The notes under the pieces: model-generated
What the model saw: the letters and a program-made list of their open reading frames with translations, nothing else
What the model was told of the DNA's origin: nothing
Database searches by the model: none
Position numbers and translations under genes: made by a program
From: Gemmobacter caeruleus
GTDB lineage: Bacteria; Pseudomonadota; Alphaproteobacteria; Rhodobacterales; Rhodobacteraceae
Direction: 5' to 3'
NCBI RefSeq assembly: GCF_008271655.1
Contig: NZ_VKKX01000022.1
Span: 558,001-622,000, forward strand
Length of the DNA: 64,000 bases
In this document: positions 23,507 through 32,530 of the stretch, piece after piece
Numbering within the stretch: the stretch's first letter is position 1
Layout: each line of letters opens with the position of its first letter

Positions 23507-25686
23507 TGCATCATCTCCTGCGCCGCCGCGACGATCTGCGCGGCCGAGGGCATGGTGGCCGCATAGGCCGGGCCGGTCGCGATGAAACTGTCCTCGGCCG
23601 TCAGGCGCGACAGCGGCGTGCCCGGGCAGGCCTCGTGGAAATGCGCCATCAGCGCTTCGGCAAAGCCGCCGGTATGGCGGGTTTCATCGACGATCAGGAT
23701 GCGTTTCGCGCCCCTGACCGACTCGGTCAGCGCCGCTTTCGGCAGGGGTGACAGCCAGCGCGTGTCGATGATCCGGGTCTTGATCCCGGCCGCCGCCAGC
23801 GCGGGTTCGGCCTGGCGGGACAGGTAAACCCCGTTCCCGAAGGTGACGATGGCCAGATCTTCGCCCGCGCCATGGCTGCCCACCCGCCCGAAGGGGATGA
23901 TCTCCGACGGGTCGGGATAGGTCTGCATCCAGCCGCCATCCTTGTCGGCGTGCAGGTCACGCATCGGATAGAGCGCGATGGGTTCCAGAAACACCACCAG
24001 CCGCTGCTCCTCGCGCGCCAGCCGCACGCATTCGCGCAGCATCCGCGCGGCATCGGCGCCGTTGGACGGGCAGGCCAGGATCAGCCCCGGAATGTCACGC
24101 AGCACGGCGAAGGAATTGTCGTTGTGGAAATGCCCGCCAAAGCCCTTCTGATAGCCCAGCCCCGCGATGCGCAGCACCATCGGGTTGGTATATTGCCCGT
24201 TGGAGAAGAAGGGCAGCGTCGCGGCCTCGCCGCGCAGCTGATCCTCGGCATTGTGCAGATAAGCGAGGAACTGGATTTCCGGCATCGGGATGAAGCCGTT
24301 CTGCGCCATGCCGATGGCAAGGCCCAGAATGCTTTGTTCATCCAACAGCGTGTCGATCATCCGGTCGGGGCCGAAACGCTGTTGCAGCTTTTGCGTGACG
24401 CCATAGACGCCGCCCTTGCGGCCGACATCCTCGCCCATCATGACGATTTCGCGATGCGCCAGCATCAGGTCGGTCAGCGCCCAGTTGATCAGGCGCGACA
24501 TGATCTGCGGCTCGGCCATCTGCTTCATGTCGCTGCCGAAAACCGCCGCGCGGGCATCAGTCGAGGGGCCGTTGGTCGGCGCGCAATCGCGCTTCGGCGG
24601 GATCAACGAGGCCATGACGCCGGCCGCATCGCGCAGGCGCGGGCGCGTCACCGCCTCGGCGGCGATACGGGCGACGCGGGCGTTTGTGTCGTTATAGACC
24701 TGCAAGGCGGCCTCGGCCGTCATCGCCCCCATCTGATCCAGTTGCCGCACCATATGCAGCAGCGGATCCTGTGCCTCTTCGGCCTCGACCTCCTCGCGCG
24801 GCAGATAGGTGGTGGGCATGTCCGCGCCGGCATGGCCATAAAGCCGGATGGTGCGGATATGCAGGAAGGCGGGCTTGCGCCGGGTGCGGACGTAATGCGC
24901 CGCCGCCTGCGCGGTGGCGAAAGTGTCAAAGATGTCGAGCCCGTCACAGGCGAAATATTTCAGGCCGGGGCGGTTCTGGAACGTGGCCCCGATCCAGCCC
25001 TTTGGCGTCTTGGTGGAAATCCCGATGCCGTTATCCTCGCAGCAGAACAGCAGCGGCAGCGGGATCGACTGATACGAGGTCCATTGCGCGGTGTTGAAGG
25101 CGCCCTGCGCGGTGGAATGGTTGGCCGAGGCATCGCCAAAACTGCAATAGACGATGCCATCGTCGGGCAGTTCGGCATGTTCGGGCCGATGGCGCCGTGC
25201 CGCACCAATGGCATAGGCCGCGCCCACGGCCTTGGGCAGATGCGACGCGATGGTCGAGGTCTGGGGCGGAATGCTCAACGCCTTTGATCCCAACACCTTG
25301 TGCCGCCCGCCGGAAATCGGATCTTCGCTGGAGGCCGCAAAGGACAAGAGCATGTCCCAGGCGATGCTCTGCCCCGGCACCTGCGCGCTGCGGCCGATCT
25401 GAAAGGCCGCGTCGCGGTAATGCAGGAAGGCCATGTCGGTCGGGCGCAGCGCGGTCGCAACCGCCGCCAGCCCCTCATGCCCGGACGAGCCGATGGTATA
25501 GAACCCCTGCCCTGCCCGCTGCATCACCCGGCTTTGCCGGTCAAGCGCGCGGCTCAGACAGGCGGAGCGGTAAATCTCCACCGCCTGAAACGCCGAAAGC
25601 GCCCCCGAAGGGGCGCGGCCATGGGAAAAGTCCCGCGTCGCGACGCGACGCAGGAAATTGTCGTGAACGATATCGGCGCGATCCAT
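23503..25686 (-). CDS. Fused 2-oxoacid dehydrogenase E1 (alpha+beta), thiamin diphosphate-dependent
   Basis: A 727-residue protein joining the E1-alpha and E1-beta chains of branched-chain-type 2-oxoacid dehydrogenases. The alpha part (about 1-370) has GFYTIGSSGHEGLA and the thiamin-diphosphate motif, read as FGDASANHS to EDNGIGIST (GDA rather than GDG). The beta part (about 395-727) starts MSRLINWALTDLM and has IVMMGEDVGRKGGVYGVT, PMPEIQFLAYLHNAEDQLRG and the C-terminal transketolase domain. Position among 2-aminoadipate degradation genes suggests 2-oxoadipate as substrate, giving glutaryl-CoA. No E2 or E3 genes are adjacent. It overlaps the FabD-like gene by 4 bases; the start is 65 bases after the gcdH stop. 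Confidence 0.88.
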   Translation of the reverse strand: MDRADIVHDNFLRRVATRDFSHGRAPSGALSAFQAVEIYRSACLSRALDRQSRVMQRAGQGFYTIGSSGHEGLAAVATALRPTDMAFLHYRDAAFQIGRSAQVPGQSIAWDMLLSFAASSEDPISGGRHKVLGSKALSIPPQTSTIASHLPKAVGAAYAIGAARRHRPEHAELPDDGIVYCSFGDASANHSTAQGAFNTAQWTSYQSIPLPLLFCCEDNGIGISTKTPKGWIGATFQNRPGLKYFACDGLDIFDTFATAQAAAHYVRTRRKPAFLHIRTIRLYGHAGADMPTTYLPREEVEAEEAQDPLLHMVRQLDQMGAMTAEAALQVYNDTNARVARIAAEAVTRPRLRDAAGVMASLIPPKRDCAPTNGPSTDARAAVFGSDMKQMAEPQIMSRLINWALTDLMLAHREIVMMGEDVGRKGGVYGVTQKLQQRFGPDRMIDTLLDEQSILGLAIGMAQNGFIPMPEIQFLAYLHNAEDQLRGEAATLPFFSNGQYTNPMVLRIAGLGYQKGFGGHFHNDNSFAVLRDIPGLILACPSNGADAARMLRECVRLAREEQRLVVFLEPIALYPMRDLHADKDGGWMQTYPDPSEIIPFGRVGSHGAGEDLAIVTFGNGVYLSRQAEPALAAAGIKTRIIDTRWLSPLPKAALTESVRGAKRILIVDETRHTGGFAEALMAHFHEACPGTPLSRLTAEDSFIATGPAYAATMPSAAQIVAAAQEMMQ

Positions 25687-25715
25687 GCCCTGTTCCGTCG
25701 CTATGAGTGTGGCGC

Positions 25716-25738
25716 CCGGATTTTCGACGAAAATCCGG
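25716..25738 (-). terminator. Palindromic hairpin after gcdH
   Basis: CCGGATTTTC (25716-25725) and GAAAATCCGG (25729-25738) form a perfect 10-bp stem with a 3-base loop, 13 bases after the gcdH stop. It lies between gcdH and the E1 gene on the same strand and shares its ATTTTCG/CGAAAAT core with hairpins at 20917-20937 and 58698-58728. There is no T run after it, so it may be a partial terminator or processing site. Confidence 0.5.
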
Positions 25739-25751
25739 AGGCCGGTCTGGC

Positions 25752-26960
25752 TCAGAAGAAGGCTTGCAGGCCGGTGATGGCGCGACCCAGGATCAGGGCA
25801 TGCACATCATGGGTGCCTTCATAGGTATTCACCGTTTCCAGGTTCACCATATGGCGGATGACCTGGAACTCCTCGGAAATCCCGTTGCCGCCATGCATGT
25901 CGCGCGCCCAGCGGGCGATATCCAAGGCCTTGCCGCAATTGTTGCGCTTGACGATGGAAATCATCTCGGGCGCCGCATTGGCGGCATCCATCAGCCGGCC
26001 GACCTGAAGGCTGGCTTGCAGGCCCAGGCTGATTTCCGTCAGCATGTTCGCGAGCTTCAGCTGATAGATCTGCGTGCCGGCGATCGGCTTGTTGAACTGC
26101 TTGCGATCCAGCCCGTATTGACGCGCCGCCGACAGGCAGAACTCGGCCGCGCCCAGCACGCCCCAGCTGATGCCATAGCGGGCGCGGTTGAGGCAGCCGA
26201 ACGGCCCCTTCAGCCCCTCGACGCCGGGCAAGAGCGCATCTTCGCCGACCTCGACATCCTTCATCACGATCTCGCCGGTCACCGAAGCGCGGAGGGAGAG
26301 CTTTCCACCAATCTTCGGCGCCGAGAGACCTTTCATGCCCTTTTCAAGCACGAAACCCCGGATCTTGCCGCCATGCGCCTCGGACTTGGCCCAGACCACG
26401 AAGACATCCGCGATCGGCGCGTTGGAGATCCACATTTTCGAGCCGTTCAGCACATAGCCATTGGCCGTCTTGCGCGCCACGGTCTTCATCCCCGCCGGGT
26501 CGGAACCGGCATCGGGCTCCGTCAGGCCAAAGCAGCCGATATATTCGCCCGAGGCGAGCTTCGGCAGGTATTTCAGCCGCTGCTCCTCCGACCCGTAGGC
26601 ATAGATCGGATACATCACCAGCGAGGACTGCACCGACATCATCGAACGGTAGCCCGAATCGACCCGCTCCACCTCGCGCGCCACCAGGCCATAGGCCACA
26701 TAGGAGGCGCCCAGCCCGCCATATTCCTCGGGCACGGTCACGCCCAGAAGGCCCATCTCGCCCATCTCGCGGAAGATCGCCGGATCGGTTTCCTCGGCCG
26801 CGAAGGCCTTGATCACGCGGGGTTGCAGCTTGTCCTGCGCATAGGCGCGGGCGGCATCGCGCAGGGCGCGTTCGTCATCGGTCAGCTGCGCGTCCAGCCG
26901 GAACGCATCTTCCCAGTCGAAGCGGCCAAGGTCGGGGGCGTCTTTCGGTTTCAGGGCCAT
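25752..26960 (-). CDS. gcdH: Glutaryl-CoA dehydrogenase
   Basis: A 402-residue acyl-CoA dehydrogenase, FAD-dependent. The catalytic base is E381 in [16 protein letters not shown], the exact motif of glutaryl-CoA dehydrogenases. [15 protein letters not shown] and [16 protein letters not shown] fit the flavin and substrate sites. It converts glutaryl-CoA to crotonyl-CoA and CO2, the last specific step of lysine and tryptophan breakdown. Length is normal. It is divergent from a LysR regulator with 102 bases between starts, and the E1-AT-ALDH genes follow on the same strand after a hairpin. Confidence 0.97.
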   Translation of the reverse strand: MALKPKDAPDLGRFDWEDAFRLDAQLTDDERALRDAARAYAQDKLQPRVIKAFAAEETDPAIFREMGEMGLLGVTVPEEYGGLGASYVAYGLVAREVERVDSGYRSMMSVQSSLVMYPIYAYGSEEQRLKYLPKLASGEYIGCFGLTEPDAGSDPAGMKTVARKTANGYVLNGSKMWISNAPIADVFVVWAKSEAHGGKIRGFVLEKGMKGLSAPKIGGKLSLRASVTGEIVMKDVEVGEDALLPGVEGLKGPFGCLNRARYGISWGVLGAAEFCLSAARQYGLDRKQFNKPIAGTQIYQLKLANMLTEISLGLQASLQVGRLMDAANAAPEMISIVKRNNCGKALDIARWARDMHGGNGISEEFQVIRHMVNLETVNTYEGTHDVHALILGRAITGLQAFF

Positions 26961-27062
26961 CGGTCTGCCTTTCGGGTGATCTGTTGGATATGTGTATAAG
27001 GGATTGTTTCACGGCTGAATAACGTTAGATTGGCGTTTATGAATGCCTAAAAGACATACATC
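26961..27062. promoter_or_regulatory. Divergent promoter region gcdH / LysR regulator
   Basis: This 102-base spacer is clearly AT-richer than its surroundings and must contain both promoters and the LysR-type operator. TATACA-like hexamers occur on the minus strand near 26990-27000. Exact boxes cannot be fixed by eye. Confidence 0.5.
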
Positions 27063-27980
27063 ATGGCCACCCCTCGCCGCCTCTTGCCTTCTGTTTCGCT
27101 GCTCATGGCGTTCGAATCGGTGATCCGCACCGGATCGACGCTGGCCGCCGCGCATGACCTGAGTCTGACCCAGGGTGCGGTCAGCCGGCTGATCCAGAAC
27201 CTTGAGGCGCAGCTGGGCGTCGCGCTGTTCCGGCGCGAGGGGCGGCGGCTGGTGCCGACCGACACCGCGCTGGCCTATGCGCGCGACGTGGCCAAGGCGA
27301 TGGATCTGATCAGTCGCGCCTCGATGCGGGTGCGCTCGGCCCCCGGCGGCGGCACGCTGGCGCTGTCGATCCTGCCGACCTTCGGCACACGTTGGCTGGC
27401 GCCGCGGCTGCCGGGCTTTCTGGCAGCGCATCCCGGGGTGACGATCAACCTTGGCACCCGGCTGCGCCCCTTCGATTTCGCCGAAGAGGGCTTTGACGCG
27501 GCCATCCATTTCGGCGAGGCGACCTGGCCGGGCGCGGGCTTTGCCAAGCTGTTTGACGAACGCATGGTCGCCTGCGCCGCGCCGGGCTTTCTGGCCAGCC
27601 ATCCGGTTTCCGGCCCCGAAGATCTGATCGGCCTGCCCCTGCTGCAACTGGAGACCCGGCCGAATGCCTGGGCGGACTGGCTGGCGCATCACGGGGTGAC
27701 GGGCAGCGCGCCGCTGGGGATGCTGTTTGACCAGTTCGCGCCGATGATCCAGTCGGCGATCTATGGCATGGGGGTCGCGCTCTTGCCGGAATTTCTGGCC
27801 AAGGCCGAACTGGCCGACGGGCGGCTGGTCGATGCCTGGGGCGGGCCGGTGCCCAGCCGGGGCAGCTATTACCTGGTCTGGCCGCTGGCCGCCGAGACCT
27901 ATCCGCCGCTGGTGGCCTTTCGCGACTGGCTGCGCCGCGAGGTGCGCGGTGAAACCGATGACGGCGTGCTGGCATGGTAA
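27063..27980 (+). CDS. LysR-family regulator, probably of glutarate/lysine degradation
   Basis: A 305-residue LysR-type regulator. Residues 10-70 hold the winged helix-turn-helix (LMAFESVIRTGSTLAAAHDLSLTQGAVSRLIQNLE), and residues about 95-300 the effector-binding domain of the GcvA-like subgroup (LALSILPTFGTRWLAPRLPGF). LysR genes divergent from gcdH (GcdR type) activate it in response to glutarate or related acids, and the same is inferred here from orientation and spacing. No unusual feature is seen. The next gene (nitrilase family) starts 70 bases later. Confidence 0.9.
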   Translation: MATPRRLLPSVSLLMAFESVIRTGSTLAAAHDLSLTQGAVSRLIQNLEAQLGVALFRREGRRLVPTDTALAYARDVAKAMDLISRASMRVRSAPGGGTLALSILPTFGTRWLAPRLPGFLAAHPGVTINLGTRLRPFDFAEEGFDAAIHFGEATWPGAGFAKLFDERMVACAAPGFLASHPVSGPEDLIGLPLLQLETRPNAWADWLAHHGVTGSAPLGMLFDQFAPMIQSAIYGMGVALLPEFLAKAELADGRLVDAWGGPVPSRGSYYLVWPLAAETYPPLVAFRDWLRREVRGETDDGVLAW

Positions 27981-28049
27981 GGTGTCGCCCCCGGGCGCGC
28001 CATGCCCGCCTCGGCCCGCCAGACTGACCCCGCAACCAAGGGATCGAAG

Positions 28050-28940
28050 ATGACCGCATTGACCATTGCCGCCGCCGCCTATCCGCTGGATTTCCTGACG
28101 GATTTCGCCGCCTATGAGGCCAAGCTGACCGATTGGGTGGCAGGCGCCGCCGACCATGGCGCGCAGCTTCTGGTCTTTCCCGAATATGGCGCGATGGAAC
28201 TGGGAAGCCTGGGCGGTCGCGCCGTTGCCGGCGATCTGGAGGCCTGCCTGCACGAAGTCGCGCGCTGGAAACCGCAGGTCGATCTGCTGCATCAGCGGCT
28301 TGCCCGGCACTACGGCGTTCATATCCTCGGCGCCTCGGGCCCGGTCTTTCTGCCCGGCCGCGACCGCCCGGTGAACCGGGCCACGCTCTATGGCCCGGAC
28401 GGCGTGCTGGGCCATCAGGACAAGCAGATCATGACGCGGTTCGAACGCGAGACCTGGTTTGTCGAACCCGGCACGGGGCTGACGCTGTTCGACACGGCCC
28501 TGGGACGTATCGGCGTGGTCATCTGCTATGACAGCGAATTTCCGTTGCTTTCGCGCGCCCTGGTCGAGGCGGGGGCGGAGATCCTGCTCGCACCTTCCTG
28601 CACCGACAGCCTGCGCGGCTTTTCCCGCGTGCGGGTCGGCGCCATGGCGCGGGCGCTGGAAAACCAGTGCGTCGTCGTGCATGCGCCCACGGTGGGCCTG
28701 TGCGACTTCTGCCCGGCGGTCGATGAAAACATCGGCGCCGCCGCGATTTATGGCCCGCCCGATCTGGGCTTTCCCGAAAGCGGGATCTTTGCCGAAACCC
28801 CGCTCAACCAGCCCGGCTGGGCCTATGCCACCGTCTCGCGTGCCGATATCGCGGCGGTGCGGCGGGCGGGCGGCGTGCTGAACCACATGCATTGGGACGA
28901 GCAGGCGGCGCGCATCGCCGCCGGCGTGACCCGCGCCTAG
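28050..28940 (+). CDS. Carbon-nitrogen hydrolase (nitrilase superfamily)
   Basis: A 296-residue hydrolase with the complete Glu-Lys-Cys triad: E45 in LLVFPEYG, K125 in GHQDKQIMTRFE and C159 in VVICYDSEFP. Such enzymes cleave amides, nitriles or N-carbamoyl groups; the sequence resembles the aliphatic amidase/omega-amidase group. The ATG at 28050 has an AAGGGA site 6-7 bases upstream. The stop codon TAG shares a CTAG tetranucleotide with the stop of the convergent ABC gene. Proximity to an ABC peptide importer suggests work on an imported amide, but that is inference. Confidence 0.88.
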   Translation: MTALTIAAAAYPLDFLTDFAAYEAKLTDWVAGAADHGAQLLVFPEYGAMELGSLGGRAVAGDLEACLHEVARWKPQVDLLHQRLARHYGVHILGASGPVFLPGRDRPVNRATLYGPDGVLGHQDKQIMTRFERETWFVEPGTGLTLFDTALGRIGVVICYDSEFPLLSRALVEAGAEILLAPSCTDSLRGFSRVRVGAMARALENQCVVVHAPTVGLCDFCPAVDENIGAAAIYGPPDLGFPESGIFAETPLNQPGWAYATVSRADIAAVRRAGGVLNHMHWDEQAARIAAGVTRA

Positions 28941-29686
28941 CCCATCATCCGGTCGGCCGAAGCCTCGAACAGGCTGCGGGCGTAATCGGTCTTCATCTGC
29001 GCGCCGGCCAGGGCGTCTCGGGTCAGTTCCTCGACCGCGCGGCCATGCTGCATGACCAGAACGCGGTCGCACATATGGTCGATCACCGCGAGGTCATGGC
29101 TGACCATCAGGAAGGTCAGGCCGCGTTCGTCTCGCAGGCGCGACAGCAGGTTCAGCACCTCGGCCTGCACGCTGGCGTCCAGCGCGCTGGTCGGTTCGTC
29201 CAGCAGCACGATCTCCGGCTCCAGCATCAGGGCGCGGGCGATGGCGACGCGCTGGCGCTGCCCCCCCGAAAGCTGATGCGGATAGCGGAAGCGAAAGCTC
29301 GTGGGCAGGCCCACGGCCTCGAGCGCCTGCATCACGCGGCGGTCCGCATCGCCAAGACCGTGAATTGCCAGCGGTTCCGACAGGGTGCGGTCCAGCGTGT
29401 GCCGGGGGTGCAGGCTGGCATAGGGATCCTGGAACACCATCTGCACGCGGCGCACAAAGGCCTTGTCATGGCGCAAGACCTCGCCGCCGATGCGGATCGT
29501 GCCGGCCGACACCGGCGCCAGCCCGCAGATCGCGCGCAGGATGGTGGATTTGCCCGATCCGCTTTCGCCCACCAGACCATAGCTTTCGCGGGCCGGCACC
29601 GAAAGGCTGACACCCTCCACCGCGCGGACATGGCGGCCCTGCGCGGTGAAGGTGACGGATAGATTGTCGATCTCGATCAGCGCCAT
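28937..29686 (-). CDS. ABC transporter ATP-binding protein (DppF/OppF type)
   Basis: A 249-residue ATPase with Walker A GESGSGKST, Q-loop VFQDPYASLHP, signature LSGGQRQRVAIARAL, Walker B IVLLDEPTSALD and the switch histidine in MVSHDLAVI. It powers a dipeptide/oligopeptide-type importer with the other ATPase just upstream. The start at 29686 has AGGAGG and lies one base after the stop of the preceding gene. The usual C-terminal oligopeptide extension is short. It is the last gene of the five-gene operon and converges on the nitrilase gene. Confidence 0.93.
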   Translation of the reverse strand: MALIEIDNLSVTFTAQGRHVRAVEGVSLSVPARESYGLVGESGSGKSTILRAICGLAPVSAGTIRIGGEVLRHDKAFVRRVQMVFQDPYASLHPRHTLDRTLSEPLAIHGLGDADRRVMQALEAVGLPTSFRFRYPHQLSGGQRQRVAIARALMLEPEIVLLDEPTSALDASVQAEVLNLLSRLRDERGLTFLMVSHDLAVIDHMCDRVLVMQHGRAVEELTRDALAGAQMKTDYARSLFEASADRMMG

Positions 29687-29687
29687 G

Positions 29688-30524
29688 TCAGGCCTCCTGC
29701 GCCCAGGGGGCGGTGCGGTCCAGCCCCGGCAGGGGGCCACGGTCGCCGCCGATGCGCGGCAGGCAGTTCAACAGGCCCTGCGTATAGGGGTGGCGCGCAT
29801 TCAGCAGATCGGCCGCCGCCAGTTCCTCGACCACGCGGCCCTTGTACATGACCAGCACCCGGTCGCAGAACCGCGCGACCAGCCGCAGGTCATGGCTGAT
29901 GAAGATCAACCCCATGCCGCGTTCGCGCACCAGATCGTCCAGGATGCGCAGCACCTCTGCCTGCACGGTGACATCCAGCGCGCTGGTCGGTTCATCCGCG
30001 ATCAGCAGGTCGGGGTTGGGGATCAGCATCATCGCGATCATCACCCGCTGGCCCATCCCGCCCGAAAGCTCGTGCGGATAGGCATCCATCACCCGTTCGG
30101 GATCGCGGATCTGCACGGCCTCCAGCGCGGCGATGGCCTTGGCGCGGGCGGCGGCGCGGCCCAGCCGGTCGCGCTGGCGCAGCCCCTCCATCAACTGATC
30201 GCCGACCCGCAGCACCGGGTTCAGGCTGTATTTCGGATCCTGCATCACCATGGCGATGCGCGGCCCGCGCAGGGCGCGCATCTCGCGCTCGGACAGGCGC
30301 ATGAGATCCTGGCCGTCAAACTCCATCCGGTCGGCCTCGATCCGCCCCGGTGGCCGGATCAGCCGCAGGACCGACCGGCCTGTCATGGTCTTGCCCGACC
30401 CGCTTTCGCCCACGATGCCCAGCCGTTCGCGGCCCAGGCTGAACGAAACGCCGCGCACGGCCTCGACCCGCCCGGCCTCGGTGTCAAAGGTGACGCGCAG
30501 GTTTTCCACCGACAGAAGGGTCAT
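29688..30524 (-). CDS. ABC transporter ATP-binding protein (DppD/OppD type)
   Basis: A 278-residue ATPase: Walker A GESGSGKT, Q-loop MVMQDPKYSLNP, signature LSGGMGQRVMIAMML, Walker B LLIADEPTSALD and HDLRLVARF. The C-terminal HPYTQGLLNCLPRI motif is typical of DppD/OppD subunits. The start at 30524 overlaps the stop of the permease gene (ATGA). The longer frame to 30785 would lie inside that permease gene and was rejected. Confidence 0.93.
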   Translation of the reverse strand: MTLLSVENLRVTFDTEAGRVEAVRGVSFSLGRERLGIVGESGSGKTMTGRSVLRLIRPPGRIEADRMEFDGQDLMRLSEREMRALRGPRIAMVMQDPKYSLNPVLRVGDQLMEGLRQRDRLGRAAARAKAIAALEAVQIRDPERVMDAYPHELSGGMGQRVMIAMMLIPNPDLLIADEPTSALDVTVQAEVLRILDDLVRERGMGLIFISHDLRLVARFCDRVLVMYKGRVVEELAAADLLNARHPYTQGLLNCLPRIGGDRGPLPGLDRTAPWAQEA

Positions 30525-31423
30525 TTGCCCGCGCTCCTCGGGTCCAGCACATCGCGCAGACCATCGCCCAGAAGGTTGAAACCCAGCGACACGATAAAGA
30601 TCGCGAGGCCCGGCATGGTGGCGACCCACCATTGCTCGAACAGGTATTTGCGGCCGGCGCTGATCATCAGGCCCCATTCCGACAAGGGCGGCTGCGCACC
30701 CAGCCCCAGAAAGCCCAGACCGGCGGCAATCAGGATGACGCCGGCCATGTCCAGCGTGACGCGGATGATGACCGAGGGCAGGCACATCGGCATGATATGG
30801 CCCCAGATGATGCGCACCGGCCCCGCCCCTTGCAGGCGCACGGCGGCGATATAGTCGGAATTGCGCACGGTCAGCGTCTCGGCCCGGGCGACGCGGGCAT
30901 AGGGCGGCCAGGCGGTCAGCGCGATGGCCAGCACCGCGTTTTCGATCCCCGGCCCCAGCACGGCCACCAGCGCCAGCGCCAGGATCAGGCGCGGGAAGGC
31001 GAGGAAGATGTCGGTCACCCGCATCAGCACCGCATCGACCCAGCCGCCGAAATACCCCGCCACCGTGCCGATGATCAGCCCCAGCACCGGCGCCGTCACC
31101 GCAACCAGCGCGATGACCGAAAGGGTGATCCGCGCGCCATAGACGATCCGGCTCCAGATATCGCGGCCGAAATCGTCGGTGCCCAGCCAGTGCCCGGGGC
31201 TGCCGGGCGGTTGCAGGCGGTTTTGCAGGTTCTGCGCGATCGGGTCATGCGTGGCCAGAACCGGCGCAAACGCGGCCAGCACCAGCAGCAGCACGATGAT
31301 GGCAAGCCCCGCCATCGCCAGCGGATTGCGTTTCAGGCGCAGCCAGGCCAGCCAGGCCTGGCCCAGACGGGCCTGCCGCCGCGAGGCCGGATTGGGGTCG
31401 CGCAACCATTCGGTCAGGGTCAT
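30521..31423 (-). CDS. ABC transporter permease (DppC/OppC type)
   Basis: A 300-residue permease. A short cytoplasmic start is followed by a first membrane helix (LAMAGLAIIVLLLVLAAFAP), the OppC signature HWLGTDDFGRDIWSRIVYGAR, five more helices and the EAA loop near YIAAVRLQGAGPVRIIWGHI. It pairs with the DppB-type permease whose gene lies 6 bases upstream. Length is normal. Confidence 0.94.
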   Translation of the reverse strand: MTLTEWLRDPNPASRRQARLGQAWLAWLRLKRNPLAMAGLAIIVLLLVLAAFAPVLATHDPIAQNLQNRLQPPGSPGHWLGTDDFGRDIWSRIVYGARITLSVIALVAVTAPVLGLIIGTVAGYFGGWVDAVLMRVTDIFLAFPRLILALALVAVLGPGIENAVLAIALTAWPPYARVARAETLTVRNSDYIAAVRLQGAGPVRIIWGHIMPMCLPSVIIRVTLDMAGVILIAAGLGFLGLGAQPPLSEWGLMISAGRKYLFEQWWVATMPGLAIFIVSLGFNLLGDGLRDVLDPRSAGK

Positions 31424-31429
31424 GGCGGC

Positions 31430-32485
31430 TTACCTCGCGCGCGGATCGACCAGCCGGTAGAGCAGGTCGGAAACCAGATTGAGCGTGATGAAGGCCACGC
31501 CCACGACGACCGTGCCGCCCAGCACGGCGGGCATGTCGTTGCGGCCCAGCGCCTCGGTGATGTAGCTGCCAAGGCCGGGCCAGGCAAAGATTGTCTCGGT
31601 CAGGACCGACCCTTCCAGCAGATAGGCATAGCTGAGCGCGATGACCGTGATCAGCGGCACCAGCACGTTGCGCATGGCATGGACCCAGATCACCCGCCAT
31701 TCCGGCATGCCCTTGACGCGGGCGGTGGTGATATATTCCTGCCCCAGCTCGTTCATCATGAAGCTGCGGGTCATGCGGCTGATATAGGCCATGGAGACAT
31801 AGCCCAGCAGCGCCGCCGGCAATACGATATGGCTGAAGGCATTGGCGAACATGTCCCATTTGCCGGCCAGCGCGGTATCGAGCAGGATCATCCCGGTGAC
31901 GGGCGTCACCTCGAACTGGAACTGCATGTCATAAAGCGCGTCCAGCCGCCCCGGCCCGCCGACCCAACCCAGGATGCCATAAAACAGCAAAAGGCCGATC
32001 AGCCCCAGCCAGAAGACCGGCATGGAATAGCCCATGAGCCCGACCAGCCGCACCAGATGGTCGGCCAGGCTGCCCGGCCGCGTGGCGGCCAGCACCCCCG
32101 CGGGCACCCCCGCCAGCACGCCAAAGATGGTGGCCAGCGTCGCCAGCTCCAGCGTGGCCGGAAACACCCGCGCCACCGCCTGCAACACGGGCTCGCCCGA
32201 TCCGATGGAGGTGCCCAGATCGCCGCGCAGCATGTTGCCGACATAGATCAGGAACTGGTGCCACAGGGGCTTGTCCAGCCCCAGCGCCACCCGCGCCTCC
32301 TCGATCTGCGCATCCGAGGCGCGCTGGCCCATGATCGACAGAACCGGGTCGATGGGCACCACGCGGCTGATGATGAAGGTGACGAACAACAGCCCGAGCA
32401 GGGTCAGGGCCAGCGAAATCAGCGCACCGGCAAGCCCGCGCAGACGCGCAGGCCAGGGCGAGACGGGGGCGGAGGATGCGGTCAT
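31430..32485 (-). CDS. ABC transporter permease (DppB/OppB type)
   Basis: A 351-residue permease with six predicted helices. The start has a first helix (GALISLALTLLGLLFVTFII), then RVVPIDPVLSIMGQRAS and the GLDKPLWHQFLIYVGNMLRGDLGTS region typical of DppB. The EAA loop reads YITTARVKGMPEWRVIWVHA, close to the canonical form. The gene follows the substrate-binding protein gene with a 45-base spacer that carries a strong hairpin. Confidence 0.94.
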   Translation of the reverse strand: MTASSAPVSPWPARLRGLAGALISLALTLLGLLFVTFIISRVVPIDPVLSIMGQRASDAQIEEARVALGLDKPLWHQFLIYVGNMLRGDLGTSIGSGEPVLQAVARVFPATLELATLATIFGVLAGVPAGVLAATRPGSLADHLVRLVGLMGYSMPVFWLGLIGLLLFYGILGWVGGPGRLDALYDMQFQFEVTPVTGMILLDTALAGKWDMFANAFSHIVLPAALLGYVSMAYISRMTRSFMMNELGQEYITTARVKGMPEWRVIWVHAMRNVLVPLITVIALSYAYLLEGSVLTETIFAWPGLGSYITEALGRNDMPAVLGGTVVVGVAFITLNLVSDLLYRLVDPRAR

Positions 32486-32496
32486 GGGAAAAAGCC

Positions 32497-32524
32497 GCGC
32501 CCCCGGAGCAAACCCCGGGGGCGC
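32497..32524 (-). terminator. Hairpin with T run between substrate-binding protein and permease genes
   Basis: GCGCCCCCGG (32497-32506) pairs perfectly with CCGGGGGCGC (32515-32524). On the minus strand it is followed by GGCTTTTTCCC. It is a good intrinsic terminator inside the operon, so it probably reduces read-through into the membrane and ATPase genes and keeps the binding protein in excess. Confidence 0.75.
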
Positions 32525-32530
32525 CTCGTC

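Noticed and set aside
27009-29072. Long minus-strand open frame opposite the LysR and nitrilase genes
   Set aside because: Shadow of two genes with complete active-site or DNA-binding motifs; composition is arginine/glutamine-rich.
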